From positions 1,698,001 to 1,762,000 of the forward strand of contig NZ_CP126539.1 in the NCBI RefSeq assembly GCF_030177755.1: a stretch of DNA of 64,000 nt, given 5' to 3'. The position numbers and the translations under genes are program-made. Source of the DNA: Devosia sp. RR2S18. GTDB lineage: Bacteria; Pseudomonadota; Alphaproteobacteria; Rhizobiales; Devosiaceae. The notes below the pieces were generated by a model. The model ran no database searches, was not told the origin of the DNA, and worked only from the letters and a program-made list of their open reading frames with translations. Of the stretch, positions 47,198-59,554 are shown one piece after another. The first letter of the stretch is position 1. Each line of letters starts with the position of its first letter.

Positions 47198-49288
47198 ATG
47201 GCTCGCGATTACGAAATCGGCAAATACCGCAACTTCGGCATCATGGCTCACATCGATGCCGGTAAGACCACCACGACCGAGCGTATCCTCTACTACACCG
47301 GCAAGTCCCATAAGATCGGCGAAGTCCATGACGGCGCTGCTACCATGGACTGGATGGAGCAGGAGCAGGAACGCGGGATCACCATCACTTCGGCTGCTAC
47401 CACGACCTTCTGGAAGGGTCGCGATGGCACCATGCACCGCTTCAACATCATTGACACCCCCGGCCACGTGGACTTCACCATTGAAGTTGAGCGTTCGCTG
47501 CGCGTGCTCGACGGTGCGATCGCGCTGCTTGATGCCAATGCTGGTGTTGAGCCGCAGACCGAGACCGTCTGGCGTCAGGCTGACAAGTACAATGTTCCGC
47601 GTCTGATCTTCGTCAACAAGATGGACAAGATCGGTGCCGACTTCTACCGCTGTGTCGAGATGATCGGCTCACGCCTCGGCGCCAAGGCCGTTCCCGTGCA
47701 GCTGCCAATCGGCGCCGAGAACGAGTTCAAGGGCGTTGTCGACCTGATCGAGATGAACGCACTGGTCTGGCGCAACGAAGAGCTCGGCGCGCAGTGGGAT
47801 GTCGTCGAGATCCCTGAAGACATGCGTGCGTCGGCCGAGAAGTACCGCGAGCAGATGATTGAAGCGGCCGTGGAAATGGACGATGCGGCTATGGAGTCCT
47901 ACCTGGAAGGCCAGGCTCCGGACAACATGACCATCCGTCATCTGCTGCGTCGCGGCGTGATCGACACCAAGTTCTTCCTGGTCTATGCGGGTTCCGCTTT
48001 CAAGAACAAGGGCGTACAGCCTCTGCTTGATGGTGTGGTTGACTTCCTGCCGGCTCCGATCGACGTTCCTGCTATCCAGGGCATCGATGCCAAGACCGAA
48101 GAGAAGATCGAGCGTCACGCTGACGACAGCGAGCCGCTGTCGATGCTGGCCTTCAAGATCGCCAACGACCCGCACATGGGTACGCTGACGTTCTGCCGCA
48201 TCTATTCGGGTCACCTCGAAGCCGGTGCGCAGCTGGAAAACACGGTCAAAGGCAAGCGCGAGCGCGTCGGCCGCATGTTCCAGATGCACGCCAATAGCCG
48301 TGAGCAGATCACTGAAGCCTATGCTGGCGACATCGTCGCGATCGTTGGCCTCAAGGATACCACGACCGGCGATACGCTCTGCCCGACGAGCTCCCAGGTT
48401 ATCCTCGAACGGATGATCTTCCCCGAGCCGGTTATCGATATCTCGGTGGAGCCCAAGTCAAAGGCCGATCAGGAAAAGATGGGCCTCGCGCTCAATCGCC
48501 TAGCTGCCGAGGATCCGTCGTTCCGCGTCAAGACCGACGAAGAATCCGGCCAGACAATCATCTCGGGCATGGGTGAACTTCACCTCGACATTCTTGTCGA
48601 CCGCATGCGCCGCGAGTTCAAGGTCGAGGCCAATATCGGTCAGCCGCAGGTGGCCTATCGCGAGACGATCACCCGCAAGACTGACAAGGACTATACCCAC
48701 AAGAAGCAGTCGGGTGGTTCGGGTCAGTTCGCGCGCATCAAGCTCATTGTTGAGCCCGGTGAGGCTGGCAAGGGTCTTGAGTTCGTCAACGCCATCGTTG
48801 GTGGCGCTGTGCCGAGGGAGTACATCCCTGGCGTATCCAAGGGTGTTGAATCAGTCATGGGCGCAGGCCCGCTGATCGGCTTCCCGGTGGTGGACGTGAA
48901 GGTGACGCTCGTCGATGGTGCCTACCACGACGTCGACTCTTCGGTCCTCGCCTTCGAAATCGCCGCACGTGCGGGCTTCCGTGAAGCTCTTCGTGAAGCT
49001 GGCCCGAAAATTCTCGAGCCAATCATGAAGGTTGAAGTTGTCACGCCGGAAGACTACATGGGCGACGTCATTGGCGATCTCAATTCGCGTCGTGGGCAGA
49101 TTCAGGGCACTGAAAGCCGTGGTGTTGTCCAGGTCGTGAACGCCTTTGTGCCGCTTGCCAACATGTTCGGCTACGTGAACTCGCTGCGCTCGATGAGCCA
49201 GGGTCGTGCACAGTACACGATGGTCTTTGACCACTACGAACAGGTTCCGCAGGCGGTCGCCGACGAAGTCCAGGCCAAGTACGCCTAA
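47198..49288 (+). CDS. fusA: Elongation factor G
   Basis: A 696-residue translocation GTPase. The G1 loop is [15 protein letters not shown], switch [22 protein letters not shown], and NKMD gives guanine specificity. Domains II-V follow ([40 protein letters not shown], and the domain IV tip region with [16 protein letters not shown]). The only fusA in the window, in the standard str position. Confidence 0.98.
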   Translation: MARDYEIGKYRNFGIMAHIDAGKTTTTERILYYTGKSHKIGEVHDGAATMDWMEQEQERGITITSAATTTFWKGRDGTMHRFNIIDTPGHVDFTIEVERSLRVLDGAIALLDANAGVEPQTETVWRQADKYNVPRLIFVNKMDKIGADFYRCVEMIGSRLGAKAVPVQLPIGAENEFKGVVDLIEMNALVWRNEELGAQWDVVEIPEDMRASAEKYREQMIEAAVEMDDAAMESYLEGQAPDNMTIRHLLRRGVIDTKFFLVYAGSAFKNKGVQPLLDGVVDFLPAPIDVPAIQGIDAKTEEKIERHADDSEPLSMLAFKIANDPHMGTLTFCRIYSGHLEAGAQLENTVKGKRERVGRMFQMHANSREQITEAYAGDIVAIVGLKDTTTGDTLCPTSSQVILERMIFPEPVIDISVEPKSKADQEKMGLALNRLAAEDPSFRVKTDEESGQTIISGMGELHLDILVDRMRREFKVEANIGQPQVAYRETITRKTDKDYTHKKQSGGSGQFARIKLIVEPGEAGKGLEFVNAIVGGAVPREYIPGVSKGVESVMGAGPLIGFPVVDVKVTLVDGAYHDVDSSVLAFEIAARAGFREALREAGPKILEPIMKVEVVTPEDYMGDVIGDLNSRRGQIQGTESRGVVQVVNAFVPLANMFGYVNSLRSMSQGRAQYTMVFDHYEQVPQAVADEVQAKYA

Positions 49289-49343
49289 CTTAAAAACTGA
49301 AACGAGAGGTTGGCCTCCGGGCTGACGAATACGGAGAAAAGCG

Positions 49344-50534
<1,191 letters not shown>

Positions 50535-50548
50535 GTTTCTCTGAAACA

Positions 50549-50586
50549 TTCGCGGCGCGCGGATGATCGCGCGCCGCGATCCTTTT
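50549..50586 (+). terminator. Strong intrinsic terminator/attenuator before rpsJ
   Basis: A 12-bp stem (ATCGCGGCG-type left arm 50549-50560, complementary right arm 50569-50580) with an 8-base loop, followed by CCTTTTTC. The arms read TCGCGGCGCGC and its complement. The U-tract ends at about 50587 and the rpsJ Shine-Dalgarno AGGA is at 50592. No promoter is visible between, so read-through past this hairpin seems to be how rpsJ is expressed from upstream, or the promoter lies inside tuf. Confidence 0.85.
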
Positions 50587-50604
50587 TCGTCAGGATTTGA
50601 GAAG

Positions 50605-50913
50605 ATGAACGGTCAGAATATTCGCATCCGGCTTAAGGCGTTTGACCATCGCGTGCTCGACTCGTCGACCCGTGAGATTGTCAACACTGCAAAGCGGACG
50701 GGCGCGCAGGTTCGCGGCCCAATCCCGCTGCCGACGCGACTTGATAAGTTTACCGTCAACCGTTCGCCGCACATCGACAAGAAGTCGCGCGAACAGTTCG
50801 AGATCCGGACCCACAAGCGTCTGCTGGACATTGTGGACCCGACTCCCCAGACGGTTGATGCGCTGATGAAGCTCGATCTCGCCGCCGGCGTCGACGTCGA
50901 AATCAAGCTCTAA
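50605..50913 (+). CDS. rpsJ: 30S ribosomal protein S10
   Basis: A 102-residue 30S head protein that also acts as NusE with NusB in antitermination. ATG 50605 gives the conserved start [19 protein letters not shown]; 14 upstream in-frame residues are not part of the family. Conserved parts: [35 protein letters not shown] and [20 protein letters not shown]. It heads the S10 operon; rplC follows after 85 bp. Confidence 0.97.
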   Translation: MNGQNIRIRLKAFDHRVLDSSTREIVNTAKRTGAQVRGPIPLPTRLDKFTVNRSPHIDKKSREQFEIRTHKRLLDIVDPTPQTVDALMKLDLAAGVDVEIKL

Positions 50914-50998
50914 AAAGCACACGAGTTTCGCGCCTACCAAACAAAGGGTCCTCTGAAGTCATGACCCGGTACGGCGCCAAGAGAGAAGGTAATAACCG

Positions 50999-51700
50999 AT
51001 GCGTTCTGGATTGATCGCACAGAAGCTGGGCATGACCCGCATCTTCACCGAGGACGGCTCGCACGTTCCGGTCACGGTGTTGGAACTGCAGAACTGCCAG
51101 GTGGTGGGCCAGCGGACTGCCGAAAAGGATGGCTATGTCGCGCTGCAGCTCGGCGCCGGCCAGGCCAAGGCAAAGAACACGACCAAGGCAGAGCGCGGCC
51201 AGTTCGCCGTTGCCAAGGTCGAGCCGAAGCGCCACGTCGCTGAATTCCGCGTCGACGCCGAGAACCTCATCGAGGTTGGCGCCACGCTGCAGGCCGACCA
51301 TTTCGTCGAAGGCCAACTGGTGGATGTCACCGGTACTTCGATCGGTAAGGGTTTTGCCGGCGGTATGAAGCGCTGGAACTTCGGTGGTCTGCGTGCGTCG
51401 CACGGTGTGTCGGTTTCGCACCGCTCGATCGGTTCTACCGGTGGTCGTCAGGATCCCGGCAAGACCTTCAAGAACAAGAAGATGCCGGGCCATATGGGCG
51501 ATCGTCGCATCACCACGCAGAACGTCAAGGTCGTCAAGACCGACGTTGAGCGCGGGCTGATCATGATCCAGGGTTCGGTTCCGGGCGCCAAGGGCGCTTG
51601 GATCATGATCAAGGACGCGGTTAAGAAGCCGGCTCCCCAGGGCGCTGCCTTCCCGGGCTCGTTCAAGGCCGCCGCCGAAGTCGCGGGGGAAGGTAAGTAA
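50999..51700 (+). CDS. rplC: 50S ribosomal protein L3
   Basis: A 233-residue early-assembly protein whose extension reaches the peptidyl-transferase centre. [58 protein letters not shown] and [16 protein letters not shown] are conserved, including the Gln near the RQDPG turn methylated by PrmB in E. coli. The stop abuts rplD directly. Confidence 0.97.
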   Translation: MRSGLIAQKLGMTRIFTEDGSHVPVTVLELQNCQVVGQRTAEKDGYVALQLGAGQAKAKNTTKAERGQFAVAKVEPKRHVAEFRVDAENLIEVGATLQADHFVEGQLVDVTGTSIGKGFAGGMKRWNFGGLRASHGVSVSHRSIGSTGGRQDPGKTFKNKKMPGHMGDRRITTQNVKVVKTDVERGLIMIQGSVPGAKGAWIMIKDAVKKPAPQGAAFPGSFKAAAEVAGEGK

Positions 51701-52321
51701 ATGGAACTCAAGGTAACAACCCTCGACGGCAAGGCTGCCGGCAAGGTTGATCTTGCCGATACCGTGTTCGGTCTGGAAGTCCGCCAGGACATCCTGCACC
51801 GCATGGTCCGCTACCAGCAGCTCAAAGCTATGGCTGGCACGCACGACGTCAAGAACCGTTCTGAAGGTGCACGCACCGGCAAGAAGTTCGTGAAGCAGAA
51901 GGGCTCGGGCGGCGCTCGCCATGGCGATCGCAAGGCTCCCCAGTTCCGTGGTGGTGGCCGTGCATTCGGTCCGACCCCGCGTAGCCACGCGATCGACCTG
52001 CCCAAGAAGGTCCGGGCTCTGGCTCTCAAGCACGCCCTGTCTGCCAAGGCCAAGGACGGCTCGCTGATCGTGGTTGACTCTGTTGTCCAGAACGAAGCCA
52101 AGACCGCAGCGCTCCGGACGACCTTCGGCAAGCTCGAATGGTCCAACGCGCTGATCATCGACGGTGCTGCTGTCGACCAGAACTTTGCTCTGGCCGCTCG
52201 CAACATTCCGAATATCGACGTGCTGCCGGTGCAGGGGATCAATGTCGTTTCGATCCTCAAGCGTGACAAGCTCGTCCTGACCAAGGCAGCGCTTGAAGCG
52301 CTGGAAGCGAGGTTCGCATGA
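51701..52321 (+). CDS. rplD: 50S ribosomal protein L4
   Basis: A 206-residue exit-tunnel protein and S10-operon regulator in gammaproteobacteria. Its extended loop carries the macrolide-tunnel segment [20 protein letters not shown] with wild-type spacing (no insertions typical of erythromycin resistance). The C-terminal domain is [20 protein letters not shown]. The ATG follows the rplC stop without a gap, and the stop overlaps rplW (ATGA). Confidence 0.97.
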   Translation: MELKVTTLDGKAAGKVDLADTVFGLEVRQDILHRMVRYQQLKAMAGTHDVKNRSEGARTGKKFVKQKGSGGARHGDRKAPQFRGGGRAFGPTPRSHAIDLPKKVRALALKHALSAKAKDGSLIVVDSVVQNEAKTAALRTTFGKLEWSNALIIDGAAVDQNFALAARNIPNIDVLPVQGINVVSILKRDKLVLTKAALEALEARFA

Positions 52322-52611
52322 ACAAGCTCAGCGCTTACGACATCATCCGCAACCCCGTCGTGACTGAAAAGTCCACGATGGCTTCGGAGCACAACCAGGT
52401 CGTTTTCGACGTGGCGATCGATGCTAACAAGACCGACATCAAGGCTGCCGTCGAGCAGCTCTTCTCGGTCAAGGTCAAGACAGTGAACACCCTGGTCCGT
52501 AAGGGCAAGGTGAAGCGCTTCCGTGGCCGTATCGGTACGCGCAACGACGTCAAGAAGGCCGTTGTGACCCTCGTCGACGGCCAGTCGATCGATATTTCGA
52601 CCGGCCTCTAA
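52318..52611 (+). CDS. rplW: 50S ribosomal protein L23
   Basis: A 97-residue protein at the tunnel exit, the docking point for trigger factor and SRP. The conserved [40 protein letters not shown], and [19 protein letters not shown] are present. The first 4 bp overlap rplD, a typical translational-coupling arrangement. Confidence 0.97.
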   Translation: MNKLSAYDIIRNPVVTEKSTMASEHNQVVFDVAIDANKTDIKAAVEQLFSVKVKTVNTLVRKGKVKRFRGRIGTRNDVKKAVVTLVDGQSIDISTGL

Positions 52612-52629
52612 GGGACAAGAGACAGACAA

Positions 52630-53469
52630 ATGGCTCTAAAAACTTACAATCCCACCTCCGAAGGCCGTCGTCAGCTGGTCACGACCGACCGTTCGGAACT
52701 GTGGAAGGGCAAGCCGGTCAAGACCCTGACCGAAGGCCTTTCGAAGTCCGGTGGTCGCAACAATCGCGGCCGCATCACCTCGTTCCATCGTGGTGGCGGA
52801 CATAAGCGTACCTATCGCATGATCGACTTCAAGCGCGTGCGTTTCGACGCCGTCGCTACGGTCGAGCGGCTTGAGTACGATCCCAACCGCACGGCTTGGA
52901 TCGCGCTGATCAAATACGAAGATGGTGAGCTTGCCTATATCGTGGCTCCGCAGCGCCTTGCTGCTGGCGACAAGGTTATCTCGTCGATGAACACCGTCGA
53001 CGTGAAGCCCGGCAACGCCATGCCGCTCGAGCGTATGCCCGTCGGTACCATCGTGCACAACATTGAGCTCAAGCCCCGCAAGGGTGGGCAGGTCGCCCGT
53101 TCGGCAGGTGCCTATGCTCAGTATGTTGGTCGCGATCAGGGTTGGGCTATCCTGCGCCTCAACTCGGGCGAGCAGCGTCGTGTCCATGGTTCGTGCCTCG
53201 CCACTGTTGGCGCGGTTTCCAACCAGGACCACTCCAACACCTCGCTCGGCAAGGCCGGTCGTAACCGTTGGCTGGGCCGCAAGCCCGTCAACCGCGGTGT
53301 GACCATGAACCCGATCGACCACCCGCATGGTGGTGGTGAAGGCCGTACCTCTGGTGGCCGTCACCCGGTGACCCCATGGGGCAAGCCGACCAAGGGCAAG
53401 AGGACCCGCAGCAATAAGGCGACGGACAAGTTCATCGTTCGTAGCCGTCACTTGAAGAAGGGCAGGTAA
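52630..53469 (+). CDS. rplB: 50S ribosomal protein L2
   Basis: A 279-residue subunit-joining and peptidyl-transferase-support protein. The conserved N-terminal [20 protein letters not shown] and [20 protein letters not shown] lead into the SH3-like domain. The essential histidine-bearing loop is [20 protein letters not shown] near residue 230. The basic tail is [20 protein letters not shown]. Three bases separate it from rpsS. Confidence 0.97.
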   Translation: MALKTYNPTSEGRRQLVTTDRSELWKGKPVKTLTEGLSKSGGRNNRGRITSFHRGGGHKRTYRMIDFKRVRFDAVATVERLEYDPNRTAWIALIKYEDGELAYIVAPQRLAAGDKVISSMNTVDVKPGNAMPLERMPVGTIVHNIELKPRKGGQVARSAGAYAQYVGRDQGWAILRLNSGEQRRVHGSCLATVGAVSNQDHSNTSLGKAGRNRWLGRKPVNRGVTMNPIDHPHGGGEGRTSGGRHPVTPWGKPTKGKRTRSNKATDKFIVRSRHLKKGR

Positions 53470-53472
53470 GCC

Positions 53473-53751
53473 ATGACCCGTTCAATCTGGAAGGGGCCGT
53501 TCGTCGACGGCTACATGCTCAAGAAGGCCGAGAAGGCGCAGTCGTCTGGTCGCAACGATGTGATCAAGACCTGGAGCCGCCGATCGACCATTCTGCCGCA
53601 GTTCGTTGGTATTACCTTCGGCGTCCATAACGGTCAGAAGCATATCCCGGTCAACGTGACCGAAGACATGATCGGCCACAAGTTCGGTGAATTCGCGCCG
53701 ACCCGGACGTACTACGGTCACGCGGCCGACAAGAAGGCCAAGAGGAAGTAA
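53473..53751 (+). CDS. rpsS: 30S ribosomal protein S19
   Basis: A 92-residue 30S head protein forming bridge contacts with L5 and t[39 protein letters not shown] and [20 protein letters not shown] are conserved. It is separated from rplV by a single base. Confidence 0.97.
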   Translation: MTRSIWKGPFVDGYMLKKAEKAQSSGRNDVIKTWSRRSTILPQFVGITFGVHNGQKHIPVNVTEDMIGHKFGEFAPTRTYYGHAADKKAKRK

Positions 53752-53752
53752 G

Positions 53753-54133
53753 ATGGGCAAGCCAAAGACTGAGCGCGCTCTCAAGGATAACGAGGCTAAG
53801 GCTGTTCTGCGCATGCTGCGCATCAGCCCTCAGAAGCTGAACCTCGTCGCGCAGTTGATCCGTGGCAAGAAGGTCGAGAAGGCTCTGGCCGAACTCGAAT
53901 TCAGCCACAAGCGCATCTCCGGCCAGGTCAAGAAGGTGCTCGAGAGCGCCATTGCCAACGCCGAAAATAACCATGGACTCGACACCGACGCCCTCGTCGT
54001 TGCCGAAGCCTTTGTCGGCAACTCGCTGGTGATGAAGCGTTTCACCGCCCGCGGTCGTGGTCGTTCTTCGCGCATCGAAAAGCCGTTCTCGCATCTGACG
54101 ATCGTCGTGCGGCAAGTTGAGGAGGCCGCATAA
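53753..54133 (+). CDS. rplV: 50S ribosomal protein L22
   Basis: A 126-residue exit-tunnel protein; ATG 53753 is used although the frame is open upstream. [20 protein letters not shown] is the family signature. The beta-hairpin lining the macrolide tunnel is [20 protein letters not shown], with no insertion or deletion relative to sensitive forms. The stop overlaps rpsC by one base. Confidence 0.96.
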   Translation: MGKPKTERALKDNEAKAVLRMLRISPQKLNLVAQLIRGKKVEKALAELEFSHKRISGQVKKVLESAIANAENNHGLDTDALVVAEAFVGNSLVMKRFTARGRGRSSRIEKPFSHLTIVVRQVEEAA

Positions 54134-54870
54134 TGGGCCAGAAGATCAATCCAATCGGCTTCCGCCTCGGCATCAACCGTACGTGGGACAGCCGCTGGTT
54201 CGCCAACAAGGGCGAATATGGCACGCTGCTGCAGGAAGACCTGAAGATCCGCGAAATGCTGCTGAGCGACCTCAAGGCCGCTGCCGTTTCCAAGATCGTC
54301 ATCGAGCGTCCGCACCGGAAGTGCCGCGTGTCGATCCACACTGCTCGTCCGGGTATCGTGATCGGCAAGAAGGGCGCTGACATCGACAAGATCCGCGCCA
54401 AGGTGAAGAAGTTCACCGACAGCGAAGTGCACATCAACATCGTTGAAGTGCGCAAGCCCGAGACTGATGCGACGCTGGTTGCTCAGGGCATTGCCCAGCA
54501 GCTGGAACGCCGCGTGGCCTTCCGTCGTGCCATGAAGCGCGCTGTGCAAACGGCGATCCGCATGGGCGCCGGCGGTATCCGCGTCAACGTTGGTGGCCGT
54601 CTGGGTGGTGCCGATATCGCCCGTACCGAATGGTACCGCGAAGGCCGTGTGCCGCTGCACACCCTGCGCGCCGATATCGATTATGGCACTGCTGAAGCCG
54701 AGACCACCTACGGCATCATCGGCATCAAGGTTTGGATCTTCAAGGGCGAAGTCCTTGAGCACGATCCGAGCGCTCATGAGCGTCGCGCTACCGAAGGTAA
54801 CGAAGGCGGTCAGCGTAGTGAACGCGGCCCGCGGTCTGACCGCGGCGATCGCGACCGCGAACGCGCATAA
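54133..54870 (+). CDS. rpsC: 30S ribosomal protein S3
   Basis: A 245-residue mRNA-entry-site protein with helicase function. KH domain: ISKIV-like [20 protein letters not shown] and [20 protein letters not shown]. The C-terminal domain is [20 protein letters not shown]. It ends with a charged, probably disordered extension rich in E, R, D and G ([18 protein letters not shown]), a dozen residues longer than the E. coli protein. Confidence 0.97.
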   Translation: MGQKINPIGFRLGINRTWDSRWFANKGEYGTLLQEDLKIREMLLSDLKAAAVSKIVIERPHRKCRVSIHTARPGIVIGKKGADIDKIRAKVKKFTDSEVHINIVEVRKPETDATLVAQGIAQQLERRVAFRRAMKRAVQTAIRMGAGGIRVNVGGRLGGADIARTEWYREGRVPLHTLRADIDYGTAEAETTYGIIGIKVWIFKGEVLEHDPSAHERRATEGNEGGQRSERGPRSDRGDRDRERA

Positions 54871-54885
54871 GAAGGTTAGTTCATT

Positions 54886-55299
54886 ATGCTGCAACCTAAG
54901 AAGACCAAGTTCCGCAAGGCCCACAAGGGCCGCATCCATGGCAATGCCAAGGGCGGCACCGAGCTGGCCTTCGGTCAGTATGCTCTCAAGGCGACCGAGC
55001 CCGAGCGCGTTACTGCTCGCCAGATCGAGGCGGCTCGCCGCGCGATCACCCGCGAGATGAAGCGTCAGGGTCGCGTCTGGATCCGCATTTTCCCGGACGT
55101 GCCGGTTTCCAAGAAGCCGACCGAAGTTCGTATGGGTAAGGGCAAGGGTTCGGTGGAATACTGGGCCGCTCGCGTCAAGCCGGGCCGCATCGTGTTCGAG
55201 ATCGATGGTGTGCCGGAAGACGTTGCCAAGGAAGCCCTGCGCCTCGGCGCAATGAAGCTGCCGATCATGACGCGGGTTGTTACCCGCATTGCCGACTAA
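54886..55299 (+). CDS. rplP: 50S ribosomal protein L16
   Basis: A 137-residue protein next to the A-site tRNA elbow. [40 protein letters not shown] and [20 protein letters not shown] are conserved. The Arg of the MGKGKG region is the site hydroxylated in E. coli L16 or nearby. It precedes rpmC by 11 bp. Confidence 0.97.
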   Translation: MLQPKKTKFRKAHKGRIHGNAKGGTELAFGQYALKATEPERVTARQIEAARRAITREMKRQGRVWIRIFPDVPVSKKPTEVRMGKGKGSVEYWAARVKPGRIVFEIDGVPEDVAKEALRLGAMKLPIMTRVVTRIAD

Positions 55300-55310
55300 G
55301 GACAACGAGT

Positions 55311-55505
55311 ATGAAATCCAGTGATGTGCGGAGCAAGACCGCAGACGAACTGAAGGATCAGCTCGTCGACCTCAAGAAAGAACAGTTCAACCTGCGTTTC
55401 CAGCGTGCTACCCAGCAGCTGGAAAAGCCCGACCAGGTCAAGAAGGTCCGCCGCGATATCGCGCGGGTCAAGACGATCCTGGCCGAAAAGAACGCAGCTA
55501 AGTAA
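55311..55505 (+). CDS. rpmC: 50S ribosomal protein L29
   Basis: A 64-residue two-helix protein near the tunnel exit beside L23. [40 protein letters not shown] and [14 protein letters not shown] match the family. Its length is typical. Confidence 0.96.
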   Translation: MKSSDVRSKTADELKDQLVDLKKEQFNLRFQRATQQLEKPDQVKKVRRDIARVKTILAEKNAAK

Positions 55506-55517
55506 GGAATAAAAGCC

Positions 55518-55769
55518 ATGCCAAAGCGCGTTCTGCAGGGGACTGTCGTCTCCGACGCCAACGACAAGACCATCGTGGTCCGTGTCGAGCGCCGTTTCAC
55601 GCACCCGCTTCTCAAGAAGACGGTGCGTCGTTCCAAGAAGTACCACGCTCACGACGAGAACAACGTGGCCAAGGTCGGTCAGACCGTTTGGATCGAAGAA
55701 ACCGCGCCGATCAGCAAGAACAAGCGCTGGGCCCTGGTCCAGGAAGCTTCTTCTTCGCAGTCTGCGTAA
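55518..55769 (+). CDS. rpsQ: 30S ribosomal protein S17
   Basis: An 83-residue OB-fold primary binder of 16S r[43 protein letters not shown] and [20 protein letters not shown] are conserved. A slightly longer 66-bp gap follows before rplN. Confidence 0.96.
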   Translation: MPKRVLQGTVVSDANDKTIVVRVERRFTHPLLKKTVRRSKKYHAHDENNVAKVGQTVWIEETAPISKNKRWALVQEASSSQSA

Positions 55770-55835
55770 GAGAATTTTAGTTTAGGTCGGCGCGCCGGAT
55801 GACGGTGCTGCCGGTAATCAAGAAGGCATCCAGTC

Positions 55836-56204
55836 ATGATCCAGATGCAGTCCAATCTCGACGTCGCGGATAATTCCGGCGCACGTCGCGTCATGTGCAT
55901 CAAGGTGCTGGGCGGTTCGCATCGTAAATACGCCTCGGTCGGCGACATTATCGTCGTTTCGGTCAAGGACGCTATTCCGCGTGGCCGCGTTAAGAAGGGT
56001 CAGGTCATGAAGGCCGTGGTGGTTCGCACCGCGTTCGACATTCGCCGCCCCGATGGCACCGTCATCCGTTTCGACAAGAACGCCGCGGTTCTGATCAACA
56101 ATAATAAAGAACCAATCGGCACACGTATCTTCGGACCAGTTCCACGCGAACTTCGCGCTCGGAACCACATGAAGATCATCTCGCTTGCACCAGAGGTGCT
56201 GTAA
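55836..56204 (+). CDS. rplN: 50S ribosomal protein L14
   Basis: A 122-residue protein at the subunit interface (bridges B5 and B8) and the binding site of the silencing factor Rsf[41 protein letters not shown] and the closing [20 protein letters not shown] are standard. The stop overlaps rplX by one base. Confidence 0.97.
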   Translation: MIQMQSNLDVADNSGARRVMCIKVLGGSHRKYASVGDIIVVSVKDAIPRGRVKKGQVMKAVVVRTAFDIRRPDGTVIRFDKNAAVLINNNKEPIGTRIFGPVPRELRARNHMKIISLAPEVL

Positions 56205-56515
56205 TGGCCGCAAAGATCAAAAAGGGCGATAAGGTCGTCGTCCTCACCGGCAAGGACAAGGGCAAGACCGGCCAGGTCCTGTCCGTCATTCCGACCGAGA
56301 CCAAGGCACTGGTTCAGGGTATCAACCTGGTCCGCCGCCACACCAAGCAGACCGCGTCGACCGATGCCGGCATCTTCACCAAGGAAGCGCCGATCCACCT
56401 GTCGAACCTCGCGATCGCCGATGCGAATGGCAAGCCCAGCCGCGTTGGTTTCCAGATCAAAGACGGCGTGAAGACTCGCGTCGCCAAGTCGACCGGAGAT
56501 TCGATCGATGGCTGA
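56204..56515 (+). CDS. rplX: 50S ribosomal protein L24
   Basis: A 103-residue assembly initiator with a KOW motif ([20 protein letters not shown]). [15 protein letters not shown] and [20 protein letters not shown] follow. It overlaps rplE by 8 bp, which is larger than the other junctions in the operon but usual at this position in alphaproteobacteria. Confidence 0.97.
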   Translation: MAAKIKKGDKVVVLTGKDKGKTGQVLSVIPTETKALVQGINLVRRHTKQTASTDAGIFTKEAPIHLSNLAIADANGKPSRVGFQIKDGVKTRVAKSTGDSIDG

Positions 56516-57065
56516 GACCGCTTACATTCCGCGTCTCCGGACCGAATATGAAAACGCGATCAAGCCGGCCCTGCGCGAGCAGTTCGGCTACAAGAACGTG
56601 ATGCAGCTGCCGCGCCTGGACAAGATCGTCCTCAACATGGGCGTTGGCGAGGCTGTCAACGACACCAAGAAGGTCCGCAACGCTGCGGCCGAGCTCGAGA
56701 AGATTGCCGGCCAGAAGCCTGTTGTCACTCATGCTCGCAAGTCGATCGCCGGCTTCAAGGTGCGTGAAGACATGCCGCTTGGCGTCAAGGTCACCCTGCG
56801 CAAGACGCGCATGTATGAGTTCCTTGACCGTCTGGTGAACATCGCGCTGCCGCGTGTTCGCGACTTCCGCGGGCTGAACCCGAACTCCTTTGACGGTCGT
56901 GGCAACTATGCCATGGGCATCAAGGAACACATCATCTTCCCCGAGATCAACTATGATCAGATTGATCAGGTTTGGGGTATGGACATCGTGATCGCCACGA
57001 CGGCCACCACCGATGATGAGGCGCGCGCGCTGCTTAAGGCATTCAACTTCCCCTTCCGCCAGTAA
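56508..57065 (+). CDS. rplE: 50S ribosomal protein L5
   Basis: A 185-residue 5S-rRNA-binding protein. [60 protein letters not shown] and the P-site loop region [19 protein letters not shown] are conserved. ATG 56508 lies within the end of rplX. Confidence 0.97.
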   Translation: MAETAYIPRLRTEYENAIKPALREQFGYKNVMQLPRLDKIVLNMGVGEAVNDTKKVRNAAAELEKIAGQKPVVTHARKSIAGFKVREDMPLGVKVTLRKTRMYEFLDRLVNIALPRVRDFRGLNPNSFDGRGNYAMGIKEHIIFPEINYDQIDQVWGMDIVIATTATTDDEARALLKAFNFPFRQ

Positions 57066-57095
57066 GCGGATAGGGAAGGGAAAAAGGATCAGGAC

Positions 57096-57401
57096 ATGGC
57101 AAAGACCAGCTCCATCGAAAAGAACAAGAAGCGCGCCACGCTCGCAAAGCAGTATGCTGCCAAGCGCGCTGCCCTCAAGGCGCAGACCAAGGATCAGTCG
57201 ATCCCAATGGACCAGCGCTTCGCGGCTCAGCTCAAGCTGGCCGAACTGCCGCGCAACTCGGCCAAGGTCCGCGTGCGCAACCGTTGCGAAGTCTCGGGTC
57301 GTCCCCGTGGCTTCTATCGCAAGCTCAAGATGAGCCGTATCGCTCTGCGTGAGCTTGGCAATATGGGCCAGATTCCGGGCCTCGTGAAGTCGAGCTGGTA
57401 A
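57096..57401 (+). CDS. rpsN: 30S ribosomal protein S14 (zinc-independent form)
   Basis: A 101-residue S14 without the CXXC zinc motifs of the short form. [40 protein letters not shown] and [20 protein letters not shown]; only a single Cys is present ([10 protein letters not shown]). It is the usual proteobacterial long type. Confidence 0.96.
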   Translation: MAKTSSIEKNKKRATLAKQYAAKRAALKAQTKDQSIPMDQRFAAQLKLAELPRNSAKVRVRNRCEVSGRPRGFYRKLKMSRIALRELGNMGQIPGLVKSSW

Positions 57402-57414
57402 GGAGAACATCGAG

Positions 57415-57813
57415 ATGAGCTTTTCCGATCCTATCGGCGATATGCTGACACGCATCCGCAACGCCCAGCTGCGTCGCAAGAATTCCGTTTCGACCCCGGC
57501 TTCTACGCTGCGGGGCCGCGTGCTGGACGTGCTCCAGTCCGAAGGCTTCATCCGCGGCTACTCGGAGACCAAGTTCGAGAACGGCGCTGCAGAGTACGAG
57601 ATTGAACTCAAGTACTCCGAGAATGACCCGGTTATCCGCACGATCGAGCGCGTTTCGCGTCCCGGCCGTCGCGTCTATGCTTCGGTTAAGAATATTCCGC
57701 AGGTGGCTAACGGTCTTGGTGTGTCGATCCTCTCCACCCCCAAGGGTGTGATGGCCGACCACGAAGCCAAGGCTGCCAATGTTGGTGGCGAGGTACTCTG
57801 CCGCGTATTCTAA
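57415..57813 (+). CDS. rpsH: 30S ribosomal protein S8
   Basis: A 132-residue central-domain assembly protein, which in E. coli also represses the spc operon at rpl[21 protein letters not shown] and the closing [40 protein letters not shown] are conserved. Confidence 0.97.
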   Translation: MSFSDPIGDMLTRIRNAQLRRKNSVSTPASTLRGRVLDVLQSEGFIRGYSETKFENGAAEYEIELKYSENDPVIRTIERVSRPGRRVYASVKNIPQVANGLGVSILSTPKGVMADHEAKAANVGGEVLCRVF

Positions 57814-57863
57814 GGCCTTATGGCCTTGGAATCGTGGTAAGACGATTACTCAAGGAAATACAA

Positions 57864-58397
57864 ATGTCACGTACTGGCAAGAAACCGGTTGCACCGGTGA
57901 GCGGCGTTACAGTCACGATCAATGGTCGTACCGTCACCGCCAAGGGCCCGAAGGGCGAACTGAGCATGCAGCTCATGGATATCGTCAATGTGGAGCAGGG
58001 GGATGACGGCGTCGTCGTCCAGCCCGCCAACGATACGCGTGAAGCGCGTGCGGCCTGGGGTACCACCCGTGCACTGATTCAGAACCTGGTAACGGGTGTC
58101 AGTGCGGGCTTTGAGAAGCGCCTGGCCATCCAGGGTGTGGGTTACCGCGCCGCGATGCAGGGCAAGGATGTCAAGCTGTCGCTTGGCTTCAGCCATGAAG
58201 TCGTCTACGAGGCCCCCCAGGGCATCACGCTTGCCGTGCCGGCACCGACGGAAATCGTCGTTACCGGTTCTGACAAGCAGCAAGTTGGCCAGGTTGCAGC
58301 GAACATTCGTTCTTGGCGTCCCCCCGAGCCCTACAAGGGCAAGGGTGTGCGGTACCTTGGCGAGCAAGTGTTCCGCAAAGAAGGCAAGAAGAAGTAA
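57864..58397 (+). CDS. rplF: 50S ribosomal protein L6
   Basis: A 177-residue protein near the factor-binding site. ATG 57864 ([17 protein letters not shown]) is the family start; ten upstream in-frame residues are excluded. [15 protein letters not shown] and the C-terminal [34 protein letters not shown] are standard. Confidence 0.97.
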   Translation: MSRTGKKPVAPVSGVTVTINGRTVTAKGPKGELSMQLMDIVNVEQGDDGVVVQPANDTREARAAWGTTRALIQNLVTGVSAGFEKRLAIQGVGYRAAMQGKDVKLSLGFSHEVVYEAPQGITLAVPAPTEIVVTGSDKQQVGQVAANIRSWRPPEPYKGKGVRYLGEQVFRKEGKKK

Positions 58398-58409
58398 GGA
58401 GCGCCACCT

Positions 58410-58772
58410 ATGGCTATCAGTGCAAAAGGTGCGGAACGCCGCAAGGCTCGTGTCCGCAAGGCGCTCAAGGCTCGTGCCTTCGGTCGTCCTCGTTTGTCCG
58501 TGTTCCGTTCGGACAAGAACATCTACGCCCAGATCATCGACGACACGACCGGTCGTACTCTGGCTGCCGCCTCTACGCTCGACAAGGACATCAAGTCCTC
58601 GGTCAAGAATGGTGGTACCGCTGAGGCCGCTGCCACGATTGGTAAGCTGATCGCCGAGCGCGGCACCAAGGCCGGCGTTGCCGAAGTCGTCTTCGACCGC
58701 GGGTCGTACATCTATCATGGCCGTGTGAAGGCCCTTGCAGACGCTGCCCGTGAGGGCGGCCTGCAGTTCTAA
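58410..58772 (+). CDS. rplR: 50S ribosomal protein L18
   Basis: A 120-residue 5S rRNA binder. [40 protein letters not shown] and the closing [27 protein letters not shown] match the family. It is 12 bp from rplF. Confidence 0.97.
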   Translation: MAISAKGAERRKARVRKALKARAFGRPRLSVFRSDKNIYAQIIDDTTGRTLAAASTLDKDIKSSVKNGGTAEAAATIGKLIAERGTKAGVAEVVFDRGSYIYHGRVKALADAAREGGLQF

Positions 58773-58791
58773 CACGGCGAGGAAAGAAATT

Positions 58792-59328
58792 ATGAGCAGA
58801 GACGTTCAAGAGCGCGAAAGCGAATTCGTCGATCGCCTGGTCCACATCAACCGCGTGGCCAAGGTGGTCAAGGGTGGTCGTCGCTTCGGCTTCGCCGCAC
58901 TCGTGGTTGTTGGCGATCAGAAGGGTCGCGTCGGTTTCGGCCACGGCAAGGCCCGTGAAGTTCCCGAGGCGATCCGCAAGGCCACCGAGCAGGCCAAGCG
59001 CACCATGATCCGCGTGCCGCTGCGCGATGCCCGTACCCTGCACCACGACGTGCATGGCCGTCACGGCGCCGGTAAGGTCATCCTGCGTGCAGCCGTTCCA
59101 GGTACCGGCATTATCGCCGGCGGTCCAATGCGCGCTGTGTTCGAAACGCTTGGCATCAACGACATCGTTGCCAAGTCGCAGGGCACTGCCAACCCCTACA
59201 ACATGGTGCGGGCCACCTTCGATGCGCTTAAGCGCGTCGACAGCCCTCGCTCGGTCGCATCTCGTCGCGGCCTCAAGGTATCGGAACTGCAGGCTCGCCG
59301 TGGCGAAGCTGCGGTTTCCGAAGCCTGA
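58792..59328 (+). CDS. rpsE: 30S ribosomal protein S5
   Basis: A 178-residue protein of the 30S shoulder that controls decoding fidelity. ATG 58792 is the start; the frame is open upstream into rplR. The N-terminal loop [20 protein letters not shown], where spectinomycin-resistance changes occur, is intact, followed by [20 protein letters not shown] and [20 protein letters not shown]. Confidence 0.97.
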   Translation: MSRDVQERESEFVDRLVHINRVAKVVKGGRRFGFAALVVVGDQKGRVGFGHGKAREVPEAIRKATEQAKRTMIRVPLRDARTLHHDVHGRHGAGKVILRAAVPGTGIIAGGPMRAVFETLGINDIVAKSQGTANPYNMVRATFDALKRVDSPRSVASRRGLKVSELQARRGEAAVSEA

Positions 59329-59348
59329 TCCGGAGCCGGAGAAAAGCA

Positions 59349-59537
59349 ATGGCCAAGGACAAGACCATCACCGTGCAGCAGATCGGTTCTCCGATCCGCC
59401 GCGAAAAGAGCCAGCGCGCGACCCTGATCGGTCTCGGGCTCAACAAGATGAACAAGCAGCGCGAGCTGGTTGATACGCCCGAAGTTCGCGGCATGATCAA
59501 CAAGATCCCGCACCTCGTCCGCGTCGTCGGCGAGTAG
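59349..59537 (+). CDS. rpmD: 50S ribosomal protein L30
   Basis: A 62-residue protein. [40 protein letters not shown] and [14 protein letters not shown] match the family. It is in the usual spc position between S5 and L15. Confidence 0.96.
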   Translation: MAKDKTITVQQIGSPIRREKSQRATLIGLGLNKMNKQRELVDTPEVRGMINKIPHLVRVVGE

Positions 59538-59554
59538 CAGAGAAGGTCCGACAA

